From Kitasatospora sp. NBC_00374 (GTDB lineage Bacteria; Actinomycetota; Actinomycetes; Streptomycetales; Streptomycetaceae): a stretch of DNA of 64,000 bases. The translations under genes and the position numbers were made by a program. The notes under the pieces were generated by a model. The model had not been told where the DNA came from, searched no databases, and was given only the letters and a program-made list of their open reading frames with translations. The stretch is taken from the NCBI RefSeq assembly GCF_041434935.1, contig NZ_CP107964.1, positions 5,253,001 to 5,317,000 on the forward strand, written 5' to 3'. Positions 17,868-25,852 of this stretch are shown here, in pieces (the stretch's first letter is position 1; every line of letters starts with the position of its first letter).

Positions 17868-19187
17868 TCAGCCGTTCAGGTCCTTGACGATGGTGTCCTG
17901 AGCCTTCTTCAGCTCGGCGGCCGCGTCGCCGCCGGCGGCGATGGCACCGAAGGCGTTCTTCAGCGCGGTCTCGTCGGCGCCGGACCACAGCGGCGAGTTC
18001 GGGATGAACCAGGTCGAGCCCTCGGCCGCGTCACCGGCGGCCTTGTTCTCCGGCTTGGCGGCCTTGTAGGCGGCGACCAGGGTCTTGTTGTTCGGGATCG
18101 CGAACTTCGCGAGCTCGGTCTGCTGCTTGGTGTTGGTGTAGATCTGCAGGAAGGTGGCGCCCAGGCCGGCGTTGGCCGACTTGGCCGGGACGGCCAGGTC
18201 GGAGCCGCCGAGGAAGGCCGGGGTCGGGGCGCCCGCGGCGGTGCCCGGAAGGGCGATGGTGGCGAGCTTGTCGGCCAGGGACGGGTCACCGGTTTTCGGG
18301 TCGATGACCGAGCCGACCTCCCAGCCGGCGCCGATGATGGCGGCGATGTTGCCCTTGGCCATCAGGGCGTCCTGGGTGGCCTCGTCGGTGGTGGTGCCGC
18401 CGACCGAGAAGTCCTTCTGGAGGTCGTTCCAGGTCTTGATGCCCTCGACGAACTTCGGGTCGGTCAGGGTGCCGGTGAACTTGTCGCCGTCCTTCTTGGC
18501 GATGACGTTCTTGACACCGTAGGAGCCGGCGCCGAAGGCGGTGGCGGTGTACCAGTTCTGGCCGGGGATGTAGAGGGCCGAGAAGCCGGGGACGCTCGCG
18601 TTGGCGGCCTTGACCTTGGCCAGGCCGGCCTTCAGCTCGTCCAGGGTGGTCGGCGGGTTGGTGACGCCGGCCGCCGCGAAGAGGTCCTTGCGGTAGATCA
18701 GGACGCGGGCACCCGCGTAGTACGGCACGGCGAAGGTCTTGCTGCCGTCCGCGCTCTGGCCGGAGGCGGCCAGCGAGTCCAACCACTTGTCCGAGTTGTC
18801 GAACTGGCCCTTGACACCGGTCAGGTCGACGAAGGAGCCGGCCTCGATGTACTTGGCGGCCTGGGTGTTGCCGAGCTCCAGGGCGTCCGGCGCGTTGCCG
18901 GAGAGCAGCGCGGTGTCGAGCTTGGTGGTGTAGTTGGTCCAGGTCTGCCACTCGATCTTCAGAGTGGCGCCGGTCTCCTCCTCGAACTGCTTCTTGGCCG
19001 CGTCGACAACCGCCGGCCAGCCCTTCTGCGCGTCGTCCATCAGCCAGACGGTGACGGTCTTGCCCTTGCCGTCCTTGCTCAGCGTGGCCTGCTTGGCGTC
19101 GCCACTGCCGGACGAGCCGGACGAGGAGCAAGCGGACGCGACGAGCACGGTGGCAATGGCGGCCACGGCTGCGATCTTGCGGTTCAA
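17868..19187 (-). CDS. dasA: Sugar-binding lipoprotein of the Das transporter (first copy)
   Basis: A 439-residue solute-binding protein of ABC family 1. The signal peptide ends in the lipobox VASAC (Cys about residue 20), followed by a Ser/Gly linker. The mature part has VTVWLMDD, GNAPDALELGNTQ and PYYAGARVLIYRKDLF, typical of DasA/NgcE-like proteins. I assign a TTG start at 19187 because GGAGG lies 5 nt upstream; an ATG four codons earlier would overlap that ribosome site. It is the first gene of the operon dasA-dasB-dasC-GH3. A second binding protein gene is divergent from it. Which of the two is the orthologue of S. coelicolor dasA needs alignment. Confidence 0.88.
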   Translation of the reverse strand: MNRKIAAVAAIATVLVASACSSSGSSGSGDAKQATLSKDGKGKTVTVWLMDDAQKGWPAVVDAAKKQFEEETGATLKIEWQTWTNYTTKLDTALLSGNAPDALELGNTQAAKYIEAGSFVDLTGVKGQFDNSDKWLDSLAASGQSADGSKTFAVPYYAGARVLIYRKDLFAAAGVTNPPTTLDELKAGLAKVKAANASVPGFSALYIPGQNWYTATAFGAGSYGVKNVIAKKDGDKFTGTLTDPKFVEGIKTWNDLQKDFSVGGTTTDEATQDALMAKGNIAAIIGAGWEVGSVIDPKTGDPSLADKLATIALPGTAAGAPTPAFLGGSDLAVPAKSANAGLGATFLQIYTNTKQQTELAKFAIPNNKTLVAAYKAAKPENKAAGDAAEGSTWFIPNSPLWSGADETALKNAFGAIAAGGDAAAELKKAQDTIVKDLNG

Positions 19188-19321
19188 ACCATCCTCCATA
19201 GGGATGAGCAAGGAGTGGCACCGGGCTGCCGGGCCAGAGCCCTGAGCTTCGTTGTGCCTGTGGGGGAATGTCACCGGATGGCGCGGATACGAACTGCCGG
19301 GAGCGGCTGTGCAATCCGTGC

Positions 19322-19374
19322 GGTGGAGTAGACCATTGGTTTAGACCAACGCCTGGAGATTGGCATGGACCAAT
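19322..19374. promoter_or_regulatory. Cluster of three dre-like DasR sites
   Basis: Compared with the dre consensus ACTGGTCTAGACCAGT, three 16-bp candidates lie side by side: GGTGGAGTAGACCATT (19322-19337, 11/16), ATTGGTTTAGACCAAC (19335-19350, 12/16) and ATTGGCATGGACCAAT (19359-19374). They begin about 135 bp upstream of the dasA start and probably repress it. Confidence 0.75.
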
Positions 19375-19452
19375 GAAGGGCGTCAAGGGTTCCCCAGGCG
19401 TCTGTGCAAGCCGTTACCAACGCTTGATGCGACCGTGCACTGTCGGTGGCCG

Positions 19453-19480
19453 GGGAGGGTTGGTCCGGACCAACCCTCCC
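19453..19480. promoter_or_regulatory. 28-bp perfect palindrome containing a dre site
   Basis: Positions 19453-19466 and 19467-19480 are exact reverse complements with no spacer. The central 16 bp, GTTGGTCCGGACCAAC, is a dre-like site with intact TGGTC/GACCA halves. It lies in the middle of the divergent dasA/dasA2 region, where it could serve both promoters or form a cruciform or hairpin. Confidence 0.75.
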
Positions 19481-19548
19481 GGGCAAAGCGCAGTCAACCG
19501 GGTCAAATCGGGGCGACCGGCGGCCGAACGCCCTCGCGGCGGGTGCGC

Positions 19549-19567
19549 GCCTTAACGGGGCATTAAG
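19549..19567. promoter_or_regulatory. CCTTAA inverted repeat in das intergenic region
   Basis: CCTTAA (19549-19554) and TTAAGG (19562-19567) with a 7-bp spacer, unusually AT-rich for this region and unlike dre. It may be a second operator or promoter element. Confidence 0.35.
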
Positions 19568-19674
19568 GGGGTCTCGATCACTTTGCCCCCGTTTTCATTG
19601 ACGCGCACCGCTCAGATCTCACAACGGGTCTGCAACGGAAGTCACTTGAGGTGTGATCGCGCGTTGACGCACCA

Positions 19675-19690
19675 AGTGGTCTAGGCCAGG
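19675..19690. promoter_or_regulatory. dre site upstream of second dasA-like gene
   Basis: AGTGGTCTAGGCCAGG matches the dre consensus at 13 of 16 positions, the best single match in the window. It lies 58 bp before the GTG start of the second binding protein gene. Confidence 0.75.
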
Positions 19691-19748
19691 ATCCGAGAAA
19701 TCCGGTCTGTTCCACAGCGCAGACCTCATCTGTGAACCGGAGGAATGC

Positions 19749-21056
19749 GTGAAGCGTCAGCTCTTGGCGGCTCTCAGCACGACGGCCCTGCTGGCTACCG
19801 CCGTGGGCTGCGCGTCCGGCGGCCCGGCCGCCTCGAAGTCCTCGGCCGCCGTCGACCCCAGAACGGCCACCGGCTCGGTCACGGTGTGGCTGATGAACGA
19901 GGCCCAGACCACCTGGCCCGAACTGGTCCAGCAGGTCAACGACGAGTTCGCGGCCAAGTACCCCAAGGTCGAGCTCAAGCTGAGCTACCAGACCTGGACG
20001 GACAAGATCGCCAACCTGGACGGCGCCATCAAGGCCGGCAACGCCCCCGACGTGGTCGAACTCGGCAACACCGAGACCATGAAATACATCCTCACCGGCG
20101 CCCTCGCCCCGGTGGACCGGTCGTCCTTCGAGAACAACGGCACCTGGATCAAGGGCCTCGCCGACACCTGCACCTACCAGGACAAGCTCTACTGCGTTCC
20201 GTACTACGCGGGCGCCCGGGTCGGGATCTACAACTCGCAGCTGTTCCAGGACGCCACCGGAAGCGCGGAGGTCCCGAAGACCGAGGACGAACTGTTCGCG
20301 GCCCTGGACAAGATCCAGGCGAAGAACAAGGGCAGTGCGGGATTCTCCGCGCTCTACCTGCCCGGCCCGTACTGGTACGCGGCGATGTCCTACGTGACCG
20401 CCTACGGCGGGGCCATCGCCCGCTTCGACAACGCCGGCAACTGGCACGGCACCCTGAGCGACCCCAAGTCCCAGCAGGGCATCCAGCACTTCGTCGACCT
20501 GGTGAAGAAGTACAACCACGGCGACGTGAAGGCCAACGAGCTCAACCAGGCGAACGTCCTGGGCAAGGGCAAGGCCGCCATGCTCTACGGCAACGGCTGG
20601 GAGGTCTCGGTGGCCCTCGCGCCGATCACCGGCGACCCGAAGCTCAAGGACACCGTCAAGCTGGCCGGCATGCCCGGCCCGAACGGCAAGCCGCTGCCCT
20701 CCTTCATCGGCGGCTCCGACCTGGCCGTGACCTCCAAGTCCCAGTCGCCGGCGCTCGCGGCGGACTGGATCCGGATGTTCACCTCCGCCAAGTCCCAGCA
20801 GATCCTGGTGGACAAGGACACCCTGCCGAACAACCTCGACCAGCTCGCCCCGCTGCGGTCCAAGCCCGAGACCGCGGCCGCCGCCAACGCGGTGCCGGAC
20901 GCCTGGTTCATCCCGATGGCACCCGGCTGGGGCGCCGTCGAGAAGCAGAACATCCTCGTGAACATGCTGAACGACATCCTCAAGGGGAAGTCCGTCGAGG
21001 ACGCGGCCAAGGCCGCCGACGCCCAGATCGACCAGCTGATCAACAACCCGTCCTGA
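19749..21056 (+). CDS. Sugar-binding lipoprotein, second dasA-like copy
   Basis: A 435-residue ABC family 1 binding lipoprotein. The signal peptide MKRQLLAALSTTALLATAVGC ends in the lipobox TAVGC. It shares with the divergent first copy the pattern VTVWLMNE, GNAPDVVELGNTE, CVPYYAGARVGIYNSQLF and a FIGGSDLAV segment, so the two are paralogues. The start is GTG 19749 after GGAGGA; the overlapping ATG at 19745 is in another frame. No permease follows; the next gene encodes a SIS protein, so this protein probably uses DasBC or another permease pair. A strong dre site lies 58 bp upstream. Confidence 0.9.
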   Translation: MKRQLLAALSTTALLATAVGCASGGPAASKSSAAVDPRTATGSVTVWLMNEAQTTWPELVQQVNDEFAAKYPKVELKLSYQTWTDKIANLDGAIKAGNAPDVVELGNTETMKYILTGALAPVDRSSFENNGTWIKGLADTCTYQDKLYCVPYYAGARVGIYNSQLFQDATGSAEVPKTEDELFAALDKIQAKNKGSAGFSALYLPGPYWYAAMSYVTAYGGAIARFDNAGNWHGTLSDPKSQQGIQHFVDLVKKYNHGDVKANELNQANVLGKGKAAMLYGNGWEVSVALAPITGDPKLKDTVKLAGMPGPNGKPLPSFIGGSDLAVTSKSQSPALAADWIRMFTSAKSQQILVDKDTLPNNLDQLAPLRSKPETAAAANAVPDAWFIPMAPGWGAVEKQNILVNMLNDILKGKSVEDAAKAADAQIDQLINNPS

Positions 21057-21248
21057 GCCGACCCGGCCGGGTGCGGGCGTCCCGAGAGGTGAACCGCAGT
21101 GTGCCTCCCGGGCACCGCACCCGTAGGATCGTCGGTGGGCGCCCGCTTCACCGGCGCCCGCAGCGAGTGTGCGGACTCGCCGCCGTAGAGGTCCCCGCCG
21201 GGCAGCCGCCCGCAGCGGGGTAGATCCATCTCATCGGAGGCACATCAG

Positions 21249-22310
21249 ATGTCCGACCCGCAGACTGTCTCTTCCGTCCCCGGCAAGATCATGGCGGCGG
21301 AGATGGCCGAGCAGCCGGCCGTCCTGCAGCGCATCCTCGACGAGGGCGCCCCGAAGATCCGCGAGATCGCCGCCGAGATCGCCGCCCGGAACCCGCGCTT
21401 CGTCCTTCTCACCGCCCGCGGCACGTCCGACAACGCGGCGCTGTACGCGAAGTACCTGATCGAGGTGCTGCTGGGCAAGCCGGCCGGCCTGACCTCGATG
21501 TCCACCACCACCGCGTACGGGGCCAAGCCCGACCTGACGGACGTGCTGGTCATCACCGTCAGCCAGTCCGGCGGCTCGCCCGACCTGGTGGCCTCCACCA
21601 AGGCCGCCCGCGAGGCCGGCGCCGTCACGCTGGCGGTCACCAACAACGCCGCCTCGCCGCTGGCCGAGGTCTCCGAGTTCCACATCGACGTGCTCGCCGG
21701 GGCGGAGAAGGCGCTGCCGGCCACCAAGACCTACACCGCCGAGCTGCTCGCGCTGTACCTGCTGGTCGAGGGCCTGCGGGGCGGCGACGGCGCGGCCGCC
21801 AAGGTGCTGCCCGAGCTCGCGGCCGGCATCCTCGGCCGCCAGGCCGAGGTGAAGGCCCTGGCCGAGCGGTACCGCTTCGCCCAGCGCCTGGTCATCACCT
21901 CGCGCGGCTACGGCTACCCGACCGCCCGCGAGGCGGCGCTGAAGCTGATGGAGACCACCTACATCCCCGCCTCGCCGTTCTCCGGCGCCGACCTGCTGCA
22001 CGGGCCGCTGGCGATGGTGGACAACGTCTCGCCGGTCATCGCGATCGTGCCGGACGGCAAGGGCGGCGAGGCGCTCCAGCCCGTCCTGGACCGCCTGCGA
22101 GGCCGCGGCGCGGACCTGGTCGTGGTCGGTCAGCAGGAGCAGGTCGACCAGGCCTCCGCCGGGTTCGCCCTGCCGGCCGGGGTGCCCGAGGAGGTCCAGC
22201 CGATCCTGGAGATCCTGCCGCTGCAGCTGCTCGCCTACGAGGTGACCATCGCCCGCGGCCAGGACCCGGACGCACCGCGGGCCCTCGCCAAGGTCACCGA
22301 GACGCACTGA
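21249..22310 (+). CDS. SIS-domain aminosugar phosphate deaminase/isomerase (NagB-II-like)
   Basis: A 353-residue protein with two SIS domains (about residues 40-190 and 210-340). The sugar-phosphate binding signature is VSQSGGSPDLV (residues 101-111), and LTARGTSDNAA near residue 56 is also typical. It looks like the isomerase half of GlmS without the glutaminase domain, as in NagB-II GlcN-6-P deaminases and AgaS proteins. The location behind dasA2 and close to dasR suggests deamination of GlcN-6-P to fructose-6-P, which would remove the DasR inducer. The start ATG follows CGGAGG. A GlmS-like or other aminosugar isomerase role is possible. Confidence 0.85.
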   Translation: MSDPQTVSSVPGKIMAAEMAEQPAVLQRILDEGAPKIREIAAEIAARNPRFVLLTARGTSDNAALYAKYLIEVLLGKPAGLTSMSTTTAYGAKPDLTDVLVITVSQSGGSPDLVASTKAAREAGAVTLAVTNNAASPLAEVSEFHIDVLAGAEKALPATKTYTAELLALYLLVEGLRGGDGAAAKVLPELAAGILGRQAEVKALAERYRFAQRLVITSRGYGYPTAREAALKLMETTYIPASPFSGADLLHGPLAMVDNVSPVIAIVPDGKGGEALQPVLDRLRGRGADLVVVGQQEQVDQASAGFALPAGVPEEVQPILEILPLQLLAYEVTIARGQDPDAPRALAKVTETH

Positions 22311-22334
22311 CGAACGCCTGCCGCCGCACGCCAG

Positions 22335-22364
22335 GAGGCCCCCGCCGGGAACGGCGGGGGCCTC
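22335..22364 (+). terminator. Terminator after SIS gene
   Basis: A perfect 13-bp stem (22335-22347 with 22352-22364) with loop GGAA, 24 bp after the SIS stop codon. Confidence 0.85.
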
Positions 22365-22412
22365 TCGGCGTTCGGGACGCGGGGCGGGGCGGGGTGTGGG
22401 GCGCGGGCGCGG

Positions 22413-23161
22413 GCGGAAAACACTACGGGCCACGGCGCCGACACGGGACCCTCAACCCTCCCTCCTTGCCCGGCATCGGCAAGGAGGGGCCCATGGCACC
22501 GCAGCCCGGAGCCGTCGTCGGGAGGCGGAAAACACTACGGGCCACGGCGCCGACACGGGACCCTCAACCCTCCCTCCTTGCCCGGCATCGGCAAGGAGGG
22601 GCCCATGGCACCGCAGCCCGGAGCCGTCGTCGGGAGGCGGAAAACACTACGGGCCACGGCGCCGACACGGGACCCTCAACCCTCCCTCCTTGCCCGGCAT
22701 CGGCAAGGAGGGGCCCATGGCACCGCAGCCCGGAGCCGTCGTCGGGAGGCGGAAAACACTACGGGCCACGGCGCCGACACGGGACCCTCAACCCTCCCTC
22801 CTTGCCCGGCATCGGCAAGGAGGGGCCCATGGCACCGCAGCCCGGAGCTGTCGTCGGGAGGCGGAAAACACTACGGGCCACGGCGCCGACACGGGACCCT
22901 CAACCCTCCCTCCTTGCCCGGCATCGGCAAGGAGGGGCCCATGGCACCGCAGCCCGGAGCTGTCGTCGGGAGGCGGAAAACACTACGGGCCACGGCGCCG
23001 ACACGGGACCCTCAACCCTCCCTCCTTGCCCGGCATCGGCAAGGAGGGGCCCATGGCACCGCAGCCCGGAGCCGTCGTCGGGAGGCGGAAAACACTACGG
23101 GCCACGGCGCCGACACGGGACCCTCAACCCATGCGGCACCGCAGCCCGGAGCTGTCGTCGG
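22413..23161. repeat. 112-bp tandem repeat, six complete copies plus one shortened copy
   Basis: Six units of exactly 112 bp run head to tail from 22413 to 23084, and a seventh, lacking 34 bp, ends at 23161. The unit starts GCGGAAAACACTACGGGCC. The only difference I see among full copies is one C/T position (GAGCCG versus GAGCTG), in the order C C C T T C, with T in the last partial copy. Each unit holds an 11-bp stem with 7-nt loop (first copy 22460-22470 with 22478-22488), then an AAGGAGG ribosome site and an ATG. The unit length is not a multiple of three, yet all three forward frames stay open across the array, so the long reading frames here are probably not genes. Function is unknown. 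Confidence 0.95.
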
Positions 23162-23276
23162 ACGCCTGGCCGAAGGAGAGTTGTGCGGGACTCTCGTTCG
23201 GCGGTGTCCGACCGAGGAGTCGCCTCGCGCGGTCAGGGCAGTGTGCGCGGGGGGCTTCTCCTTGGTGCATGTTCAT

Positions 23277-23343
23277 TGTGGACTAGACCAATCTGGGTTG
23301 TCCAGGGGAGTGTCGAAATTGGTCTGGACAACATTGCGGGCTA
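23277..23343. promoter_or_regulatory. Two dre-like sites upstream of histidine kinase gene
   Basis: TGTGGACTAGACCAAT (23277-23292) matches the dre consensus at 12 of 16 positions and ATTGGTCTGGACAACA (23328-23343) at 11 of 16. They lie 44-110 bp before the kinase start. If real, DasR would control this kinase. Confidence 0.55.
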
Positions 23344-23386
23344 CTCCGGCAGGCCGTGCCGGGGGCCGGTTGACTAGGCTCGGCGT

Positions 23387-24904
23387 GTGCCCTCGCTGAA
23401 CGAACTCGTCCGCCGCCACACCACCCTCACCGGTGCCGACGTGGAGTGGCTCCACCTGCTGGTCTCGGAGTGGCAGCTGCTCTCCGACCTCTCCTTCGCG
23501 GATCTGGTGCTCTGGATCCCCACCTGGGACGGCATCCGGTACGTCTCGGTGGCCCAGATGCGGCCGAACACCGGCCCGACCTCGTACCACGACGACATGG
23601 TCGGCCACCTGGTGCCGCGCGGTCGCCGGCCGTTGCTGGACGCGGCCTTCGACGAGGGCCGGATCGTGCGCGAGGGGGACCCGGAGTGGCGTGAGGAGGT
23701 GCCGGTCCGGGTCGAGTCGATCCCGGTCCGCCGGGAGGGGCGGGTGCTGGGCGTGATCGCCCGGAACACCAACCTGCTGACCGTCCGCACCCCGAGCCGG
23801 CTGGAGCTCACCTACCTGCAGAGCGCGTCCGACCTGGCCCAGATGATCGCCGCGGGCTCCTTCCCGTACCCGGGTGAGCAGGCCGACATGGACGCCGCGC
23901 CGCGGGTCGGCGACGGGCTGATCCGGCTGGACGTGGACGGCGTGGTCACCTACGCCAGCCCCAACGCACTCTCCGCGTACCACCGGATCGGGCTCAGCAC
24001 CGATCTGGTGGGAAGCCATCTGGGTCGCACCACGGCGGAGTTGGTGCCGCCCTCGCGCGGGGCGGTGCACGAGGCGCTGGTGAAGATGGCCAGCGGCTGG
24101 GCTCCCCGGCAGACCGAGGTGGAGGCGCAGGGCGGCGTGGTGACGCTGCGGACCATCCCGCTCAAGCCGAAGGGCGTCCTCACCGGATCGCTGGTGCTGT
24201 GCCGGGACGTCACCGAACTGCGGCGCCGCGACCGGGAGCTGATGACCAAGGACGCCACCATCCGGGAGATCCACCACCGGGTGAAGAACAACCTGCAGAC
24301 GGTGGCCGCCCTGCTCCGGCTGCAGTCCCGCCGGATGGACTCCGACGCCGGGCGGGCCGCCCTGGACGAGGCGGTGCGGCGGGTCGGTTCGATCGCGATC
24401 GTGCACGAGACCCTCTCGCAGGCCCTGGACGAGCAGGTCGCCTTCGACGAGATCGCCGACCGGGTGCTGGCGATGTGTGTGGAGCTGTCCCAGGACGGGC
24501 GGGTGGCGACCCGGCGGACCGGCAGCTTCGGCATTCTGTCGGCGGAGATCTCCACGCCGCTGGCGATGATCCTCACCGAGGTGCTGCAGAACGCCCTGGA
24601 GCACGCCTTCGGTCCCTCCTCCTCGGGAAACCTGGAGGTCAGCGCCCTGCGCGGGCGTGCCCCGGCGACCGGGATGGGCTGGTCCGACAGCTGGAACGGC
24701 GGGGCCAAGCCGGACGAGTACCTGCTGATCACGGTGCAGGACGACGGCAAGGGCGTGCCGGAGGGGTTCGATCCGCAGCAGAGCGGCAACCTCGGCCTGC
24801 AGATCGTCCGCACGCTGGTCACCGGCGAGCTCGGCGGCACCTTCGACATGGTCGCGGTACCGGAGGGCGGCACGAAGGTCGTCCTGGAGATCCCGGTGCC
24901 CTAG
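23387..24904 (+). CDS. PdtaS-type sensor histidine kinase (GAF, PAS, HisKA_2, HATPase)
   Basis: A 505-residue soluble sensor kinase. The N-terminal ~150 residues form the GAF-like domain of PdtaS proteins. A PAS domain follows (GDGLIRLDVDGVVTYASPNA, about 175-195), then a HisKA_2 dimerisation domain with IHHRVKNNLQTV (phosphoacceptor at His296/297) and a HATPase domain (LTEVLQNALEHAF and DDGKGVPEGF). In mycobacteria PdtaS phosphorylates the ANTAR RNA-binding antiterminator PdtaR, and a similar partner is expected elsewhere in this genome. The gene sits between the repeat array and wblE, as in S. coelicolor next to wblE. The GTG start has no strong ribosome site. Two dre-like sites lie in its promoter. 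Confidence 0.9.
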   Translation: MPSLNELVRRHTTLTGADVEWLHLLVSEWQLLSDLSFADLVLWIPTWDGIRYVSVAQMRPNTGPTSYHDDMVGHLVPRGRRPLLDAAFDEGRIVREGDPEWREEVPVRVESIPVRREGRVLGVIARNTNLLTVRTPSRLELTYLQSASDLAQMIAAGSFPYPGEQADMDAAPRVGDGLIRLDVDGVVTYASPNALSAYHRIGLSTDLVGSHLGRTTAELVPPSRGAVHEALVKMASGWAPRQTEVEAQGGVVTLRTIPLKPKGVLTGSLVLCRDVTELRRRDRELMTKDATIREIHHRVKNNLQTVAALLRLQSRRMDSDAGRAALDEAVRRVGSIAIVHETLSQALDEQVAFDEIADRVLAMCVELSQDGRVATRRTGSFGILSAEISTPLAMILTEVLQNALEHAFGPSSSGNLEVSALRGRAPATGMGWSDSWNGGAKPDEYLLITVQDDGKGVPEGFDPQQSGNLGLQIVRTLVTGELGGTFDMVAVPEGGTKVVLEIPVP

Positions 24905-25256
24905 CTGGGCCGCGAGGGCCCGACAGGGCGGGAGCGGACGCGGTAGGGCCGGGAAAAGAAAAGATACGAGGCCCTGTCGACCGGGGGGGTGGGTCGACAG
25001 GGCCTCTCAACCCGCTCCGGCCGTCGGGGGGAGTCGGCCGGAACGGGGGCTCTGGGTGGCGCGACGCCCGCCCCGCGTGTTGCACACGGTGAGCGCCTGA
25101 GCTCCACAATATTGCTCTAAGTGAGCAGTATCAAGTGCCTGGGCTGCTCGCGTCGTCGGACCTCGCCTGAACGGGGTCCGTGATGCGGAAGGCTCGGCCG
25201 TCCGATGCGGCGGAGCCCTTGATCATGGGTTGATCGGATTGCTGCTTGACGGTGTG
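24905..25256. other. Intergenic region between kinase and wblE
   Basis: The two genes converge here. Apart from the terminator at 24968-25006 and a possible weak hairpin near 25017-25043 I see no gene or site. Confidence 0.6.
24968..25006. terminator. Bidirectional terminator between kinase and wblE
   Basis: A perfect 15-bp stem (24968-24982 with 24992-25006) with a 9-nt G-rich loop; an AAAAGAAAAG run precedes it, which serves as the T-rich tail when read from the wblE side. Confidence 0.85.
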
Positions 25257-25508
25257 TCAGGCGGTGCGGGCGCGGTTGCGGGCGGCGCGACGCTTCATCG
25301 CACGACGCTCGTCCTCACTCATTCCGCCCCAGACGCCGGCGTCCTGGCCGGTCTCCAGCGCCCACTGCAGGCACTGCTCCATGACGGGACAGCGGCGGCA
25401 CACGGCCTTGGCTTCCTCGATCTGCAGCAGAGCAGGACCGGTGTTCCCGATCGGGAAGAACAGCTCCGGGTCCTCTTCGCGGCAGACAGCGCGGTGGCGC
25501 CAGTCCAT
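25257..25508 (-). CDS. wblE: WhiB-like iron-sulfur regulator WblE
   Basis: An 83-residue WhiB-family protein. The four cluster-binding cysteines are Cys9, Cys37, Cys40 and Cys46 (AVCRRCPVMEQC), and the turn motif GVWGG (58-62) and basic tail RRAMKRRAARNRARTA are present. WblE corresponds to mycobacterial WhiB1, an essential [4Fe-4S] protein that binds the sigma factor HrdB/SigA and senses nitric oxide. The start is ATG 25508; the frame is open further upstream but without WhiB-like sequence. It is a monocistronic gene with its own 340-bp upstream region, in the same order next to the PdtaS-like kinase and lipid kinase as I recall for S. coelicolor. Confidence 0.95.
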   Translation of the reverse strand: MDWRHRAVCREEDPELFFPIGNTGPALLQIEEAKAVCRRCPVMEQCLQWALETGQDAGVWGGMSEDERRAMKRRAARNRARTA

Positions 25509-25852
25509 GGTCGTCCAACTCCTCCGGTCGGCAGGCTGTGGCCCGGCCGACTCACTCGATGGCTTGTGAATGTGAACGCTTTCACGAATCCCGCAACAGC
25601 AAAAGGGACCAAAGGCCCATCGGGCCCGGGTGGTCTGTGCTGGGGTGGGGTTCCGGCTATCAAGGGATGTGTCGCGATGTCCGCTGCGACGTGTCCCGAT
25701 CGCCATGTAGAGGTTCGCAAACCTCGGGCTCGGATACAACCCCCTTCGGGGAGGAATTTTTGATTCTTCGGTGTCGCCTAGCTCACAGCCCGTACTTCTA
25801 TGGGGTGAAGGGGGCTAGCGCGTTCGAGAAGAAGGGTGGGACCCCCTTCTGG
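25509..25852. promoter_or_regulatory. wblE upstream region
   Basis: No gene is visible in these 344 bp. GTGAACGCTTTCAC (about 25571-25584) is an imperfect inverted repeat (GTGAA/TTCAC) preceded by a further GTGAA, a candidate operator in the wblE leader. The region around 25725-25830 is relatively AT-rich and may hold the promoter. Confidence 0.4.

Noticed and set aside
22460..22488. Repeat array as CRISPR
   Set aside because: The whole 112-bp unit is conserved with no variable spacers and no cas genes nearby.
22394..23399. Three long forward frames through the tandem repeat
   Set aside because: All three frames are open because the 112-bp unit happens to have no stop in any frame; the protein would change frame each repeat and has no recognisable domain.
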